From Syntrophales bacterium (GTDB taxonomy: Bacteria > Desulfobacterota > Syntrophia > Syntrophales > UBA2210): a DNA stretch of 64,000 bases. Below are positions 61,034 through 64,000 of the stretch, one piece after another. Within the stretch, counting starts at the first letter, position 1. Each line of letters starts with the position of its first letter. The position numbers were made by a program, and so were the translations under genes. The stretch covers positions 1-64,000 of the forward strand of contig JALNXD010000012.1 of assembly GCA_023230565.1 (NCBI GenBank), given 5' to 3'. The notes under the pieces are model-generated. The model saw only the letters and a program-made list of their open reading frames with translations, ran no database searches and was not told the DNA's origin.

Positions 61034-61615
61034 TAGAGGCTATCCTTTCTTTCGGAATTTCTGACACGTTTATCATTCTTTGATTCCTTCACGAAGGTGC
61101 AATTCTGCCTTACGACAGCGTGTTTTTTTCTTTGCTGACCTCTTAAATCTATTTTGAAGACCAGACAAATTGCAAATAGTATTATTTACAATACAACTTT
61201 TGCATCTTTTTTTATACCTATGTCTAATTGCGGTTTATTCCGATCAAGTATATTCTATAGCCAAAAAATACCTTACTTGATTTTCGTAAGTACAAGTAAG
61301 CTTCGCATTGCCCGTGCTAAGGATTTCCTCAAAAGTTCTTGGTTTTTCTCATTTTCATCTCTTGTACCAAAAATTAGCCCGGTTTTTCATCATTATATGA
61401 GCAAGTGAGCTTCGATGTTGAAGTTGGGAACGTCTGCAAATTAGACGGATTTCTTTTGAGAGTTGCTAAGTGCTGCCGAATACGGAAGCTGTTCTGATAT
61501 GCGGCGCATTGGAAGGAGGTGATCCTGGAAATATATCTATATACTATTTTTTATTGTGTGGAAAATGCTTAAATGAATTTACATTATAATCAATGCTTCT
61601 TGTAACGGAGGAAAT
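61034..61615. other. AT-rich intergenic region with an extended Shine-Dalgarno-like sequence
   Basis: No supported gene in about 580 bases. It holds an imperfect inverted repeat (TGCAAA..GTATT / AATAC..TTTGCA, 61171-61204) and the 13-base AAGGAGGTGATCC (61513-61525), fully complementary to the 3' end of 16S rRNA but not placed before a good start codon. The secreted-protein gene starts 90 bases further on with its own ribosome-binding site. Confidence 0.45.
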
Positions 61616-62848
61616 ATGAAAAAGATTTTATTGGCAGCAATTATGGCACTATTGCTTTGGGCGGTGCCGGCATTTGCCGTTACACCGATAACCCCGGGCG
61701 ATACTGAACTGGTTATGTATGCTGATGATTTTACTGCAGGAGGCTTTGTGCCCGTCAGCATGAGTCCATACAACGGATATACGCACGCACAACGTTTGTG
61801 TCCTCAAAATGCACTTGGGCCTTTTGATGCCGTTCCTGGTACTGGTTTTAACGAAAAGTTCTTTGGAGTCGCTTCCCGCGCATGGACACATTATACCTTC
61901 GAAGACCAGTTCATGAACGTGGACGGCGCGCCTGATATAGAGTTTGCCGAAGTAACGTGGGGTTCGGGAAATTCATGGCACGTAGAGGCAGTCAAGGTGT
62001 ATCTGACGGGCGCAATCGTGCGCAACGAAGAAGGTGAACTTGTAGAATACGGCACGGTCGACGATGGAATCGGGTATTATGCAGGCATTGCCTGGAACAG
62101 GACGGGCATTCAGTACGTGTCAGAGGCAAGAAGAATTGAGCTTGCGGAAAGCTACGGGCCGGCTGATCGCGACTATGACAGCAACGAATTTTACTTTTCC
62201 GGTACCTTCGGCTGGACGCAATTCAATCTACCGGCGGGAGTTGTTTGCGCCGAAGGAATTTACCTGGTGGATATCACGAGTGAAGTGTATGCTGAGGGTG
62301 GCGCAGGAGGGACGTATACAAGCGGAACAGGTGCTCTTGTGACCGCTGTAATCTGCCCGATTGGCAATGCAGAGGACGTTACCATAGTGCCCGGTACAGG
62401 CAACACCGATGGGTACGACCTCGATGCTATCCGCGTATACAGGTGTATTCTCGGCGGCGACGACACCGCTACCGGAATGGGTACAGCAATTTTGGAAAAC
62501 GGTACATGGTTCATGTACAATTATGTGAGTGGATGTTCTCCTCAGATTTTTAATATCCAGGCGGGGAATCCGAAAAATGAACTAAATATTATTGGAACCT
62601 TTACGGTTGCCTGTTCTGGAATCGCCCCTGACTGTCAGTTTACCATAACCTACGATATCGACGACAGTATAATTAAAAACGGATATGAATACAATATCGT
62701 GGTAGTAGACGAACACCTCGCCATAAGTGACCAACCGAATTTTACCGCAGTTCCCGGGCAGGATGATAATAGGGATTTTGGTGTCCCATTTGAGGATTCT
62801 GACTGCAATTTCTATGTCTTCGCGCACTTTGCTGTTGAATACCGGTAA
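61616..62848 (+). CDS. Secreted protein of unknown function, 410 residues
   Basis: A clear signal peptide (MKKILLAAIMALLLWAVPAF, cleavage near AFA-VTP) precedes a Gly/Tyr/Thr/Asp-rich, beta-strand-rich mature protein with a few Cys residues (for example VVCAEGIY, AVICPIG, YRCILGG, SGCSPQIF, VACSGIAPDCQF). GGAGG lies six bases upstream. No lipobox, anchor or catalytic motif is evident. It is monocistronic, between an AT-rich gap and a terminator. A surface or extracellular structural role is possible. I do not recognise a family. Confidence 0.75.
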   Translation: MKKILLAAIMALLLWAVPAFAVTPITPGDTELVMYADDFTAGGFVPVSMSPYNGYTHAQRLCPQNALGPFDAVPGTGFNEKFFGVASRAWTHYTFEDQFMNVDGAPDIEFAEVTWGSGNSWHVEAVKVYLTGAIVRNEEGELVEYGTVDDGIGYYAGIAWNRTGIQYVSEARRIELAESYGPADRDYDSNEFYFSGTFGWTQFNLPAGVVCAEGIYLVDITSEVYAEGGAGGTYTSGTGALVTAVICPIGNAEDVTIVPGTGNTDGYDLDAIRVYRCILGGDDTATGMGTAILENGTWFMYNYVSGCSPQIFNIQAGNPKNELNIIGTFTVACSGIAPDCQFTITYDIDDSIIKNGYEYNIVVVDEHLAISDQPNFTAVPGQDDNRDFGVPFEDSDCNFYVFAHFAVEYR

Positions 62849-62857
62849 TGACATTAA

Positions 62858-62894
62858 AAACGGGTTCACACTTTTCTCAAGCGTGAACCCGTTT
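62858..62894. terminator. Bidirectional terminator between secreted-protein gene and tRNA-His
   Basis: AAACGGGTTCAC (62858-62869) and GTGAACCCGTTT (62883-62894) form a perfect 12-bp stem with a 13-base loop. A T5 run follows on the minus strand and a shorter T-rich tail on the plus strand. It can stop transcripts from both converging genes. Confidence 0.85.
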
Positions 62895-62915
62895 CTTCAA
62901 AAAAACTATTTTTTA

Positions 62916-62993
62916 TGGGGTGAGTGAAGGGATTCGAACCCTCGACCTCCGGGGCCACAACCCGGCACTCTTACCAACTGAGCTACACCCACC
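62916..62993 (-). tRNA. trnH: tRNA-His (GTG)
   Basis: Cloverleaf read on the minus strand: extra G at -1, acceptor stem GTGGGTG paired with CACTCAC (one G-U), D arm TAGCTCAGTTGGTAAGAG, anticodon stem CCGGG/CCCGG with loop TTGTGGC (anticodon GTG), T arm with GGTTCGAATCC, discriminator C and an encoded CCA. The -1 G is specific to histidine tRNAs. Confidence 0.95.
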
Positions 62994-63431
62994 ACAGATA
63001 TTTACAAATTCCGGTGCGGCAGTCTTTCAAATTCGCCCTTGTCTGTACAGGCTCCTCACGAGCTTTGCATTATTTGTCACAATGCGCTGCCTCTTTGGAA
63101 AGAAGATATTTCTTATCATAAAATTAAAAAAAAGGGCAACAAAAAATACGGAGCGCTTTCTTTCAGTATTTGAGGATTCAAATGCCTGACCTCAGCATTC
63201 ATATACCTTTCCGCCTGTGATTCCAAAAAGAGAGAATGATTCTTCCCAACCATAGTCGATCATGAAAATACTTTAGGATAATTGAAATGATAAATTATTT
63301 AAACTATAGGTAAATATATTCATTCTCCATAGGTTTTCCTCCGGATAATGCCTTTTCATCAGCTATGATCTGTTTTACCAGGCTGTTCCCCGTTTGTTTT
63401 GATACCGGCCTGAAAACATTTATTTTCCGGG
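62994..63431. other. Intergenic region without a supported gene
   Basis: AT-rich gap between tRNA-His and the PAS-domain gene. It should hold the tRNA promoter (leftward) and the sensor promoter (rightward), but I see no confident consensus sequences or small genes. Confidence 0.4.
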
Positions 63432-64000
63432 ATGAGCGATGGGAAAAACAAAAAAAATCGAAATAGCATGCGATCTCAGGAAACCATCACGCCTTTCAAG
63501 GAAAACCATCCGCATGAAGAAGATCTCAAGGTCCTGGAAAAAGCGGCGCATTCTCCGGATGCTCTGAAGAGGTTATTTGCCGAAATTATTCAGAAAAGCA
63601 AATTCGGCATCACCCTCGTTGATCACAGAATGCAGCTTCTTTTCGTAAACAGCGCCATACGTCATCACTATCATTATCCACATATTCTCGGAGGACCATG
63701 TTACAGCCAGTTCAGACAGCCTCCGGGAAAGTCGCCCTGCCCTTTCTGCCCTGCCTACCATACCCTTATGGACGGTAACATGCATGAGTCTGTGGTGGAA
63801 CTGCCCAGATTGAAAGGAAACTTTCTCTTTCATGTGACGTCCTGGCCTGTTTTCGATAAGAGAGGAAACATCTCGGCAGTTTTCAACATCATAGATGATA
63901 TCACAGAACGTATTCGAGCTCAGGAACTCATTTTCGAAGCGGAAAAACAATGCTGGGCAATATTTGAAACAACCGGCGCCGCAACGGCCATTGTCGATAA
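63432..64000 (+). CDS. PAS-domain sensor protein, truncated by the window end
   Basis: The frame is open from ATG 63432 (or the in-frame ATG 63468) past the window end, so only the first ~190 residues are visible. A polar N-terminus leads to a PAS domain (KFGITLVDHRMQLLFVNSAI to AVFNIIDDITERIRAQE) and then the start of a second PAS domain (CWAIFETTGAATAIVD). The first PAS domain has a His-rich stretch (RHHYHYPHIL) and a Cys pair (SPCPFCPAYHTL), which may bind a metal or heme. The rest is probably a histidine kinase or diguanylate cyclase. No strong Shine-Dalgarno is seen. Confidence 0.75.
   Translation, partial: MSDGKNKKNRNSMRSQETITPFKENHPHEEDLKVLEKAAHSPDALKRLFAEIIQKSKFGITLVDHRMQLLFVNSAIRHHYHYPHILGGPCYSQFRQPPGKSPCPFCPAYHTLMDGNMHESVVELPRLKGNFLFHVTSWPVFDKRGNISAVFNIIDDITERIRAQELIFEAEKQCWAIFETTGAATAIVD

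Noticed and set aside
61154..61408. 84-residue frame in the gap before the secreted protein
   Set aside because: AT-rich, no ribosome-binding site, no recognisable features.
61511..61527. Possible 3' end of a 16S rRNA gene on the minus strand
   Set aside because: Only the last 13 bases match the 16S tail; the conserved sequence that should precede it is absent.

Overview
The window looks like a chromosomal segment of an anaerobic, Gram-negative bacterium, most likely a member of the Desulfobacterota (former Deltaproteobacteria). The reasons are two 2-oxoacid:ferredoxin oxidoreductases (KorDABC-type and IorAB), an ADP-forming acyl-CoA synthetase subunit, archaeal-type phosphoglycerate mutase next to homoserine dehydrogenase, DUF4911 and DUF523 proteins, a Liv-type ABC transporter with an embedded acyl-CoA ligase, and several outer-membrane and lipoprotein genes. 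The taxonomic call is inference; there is no rRNA in the window. One tRNA-His is present. I found no CRISPR array, prophage or intact insertion sequence.

Layout. 1-3.0 kb: an AT-rich stretch, then small envelope genes (DUF3108, DUF2959 lipoprotein, small membrane protein) and one unknown. 3.4-6.5 kb (+): korDABC plus a tandem-ACT gene, tightly overlapped. 6.6-18.8 kb (-): a long co-directional run read as recG, hom, apgM, TPR membrane protein, iorA, iorB, TPR/membrane protein, yidD-like, cbpA-like and acdA-like. 18.9-23.6 kb (+): purM, purN, DUF523, phosphofructokinase, rpmB and a flavin reductase. 23.8-24.9 kb (-): plsC and DUF4911. 25.1-31.2 kb (+): recJ, then a signalling group of a Cache histidine kinase, a receiver protein, a receiver-kinase fusion and a small Cys-rich protein. 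31.3-38.4 kb (-): a Liv-type ABC operon (binding protein, livG, AMP-forming acyl-CoA ligase, livH, livM, livF) preceded by a 225-nt leader. 38.5-46.5 kb: hflKC, phosphomannomutase, a GT81-like glycosyltransferase facing a glycerate kinase, moaE, a DUF721/DciA gene and a TrmN6-like methylase. 46.9-60.5 kb (+): a TPR/beta-barrel outer-membrane protein, a giant 2,842-residue FecR-domain repeat protein, a Skp/OmpH chaperone, a dolichol-phosphate-mannose-synthase-like GT2 and a PMT-like membrane glycosyltransferase. 60.5-64 kb: an unknown protein, a secreted protein, tRNA-His and the start of a PAS-domain sensor.

Two things stand out. First, the leader of the Liv-type operon looks like a classical ribosome-mediated attenuator. 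It has a good promoter, a 27-codon leader reading frame with six Phe codons within ten, a segment that can pair with the 5' arm of a strong terminator, and then a second terminator before the first gene. This suggests phenylalanine (or tRNA-Phe charging) control of a transporter usually labelled branched-chain, and fits the nearby capacity to oxidise aromatic amino acids (IorAB, acyl-CoA synthetase). Second, the 46.9-60.5 kb locus has the parts of a surface-protein export and decoration system: a TPR plus beta-barrel protein laid out like Slam/type XI exporters, a giant repeat protein with an acidic Ser/Thr-rich linker, a periplasmic chaperone, and two enzymes resembling a protein O-mannosylation pair. 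The giant gene has its own promoter with a 14-bp palindrome between -35 and -10.
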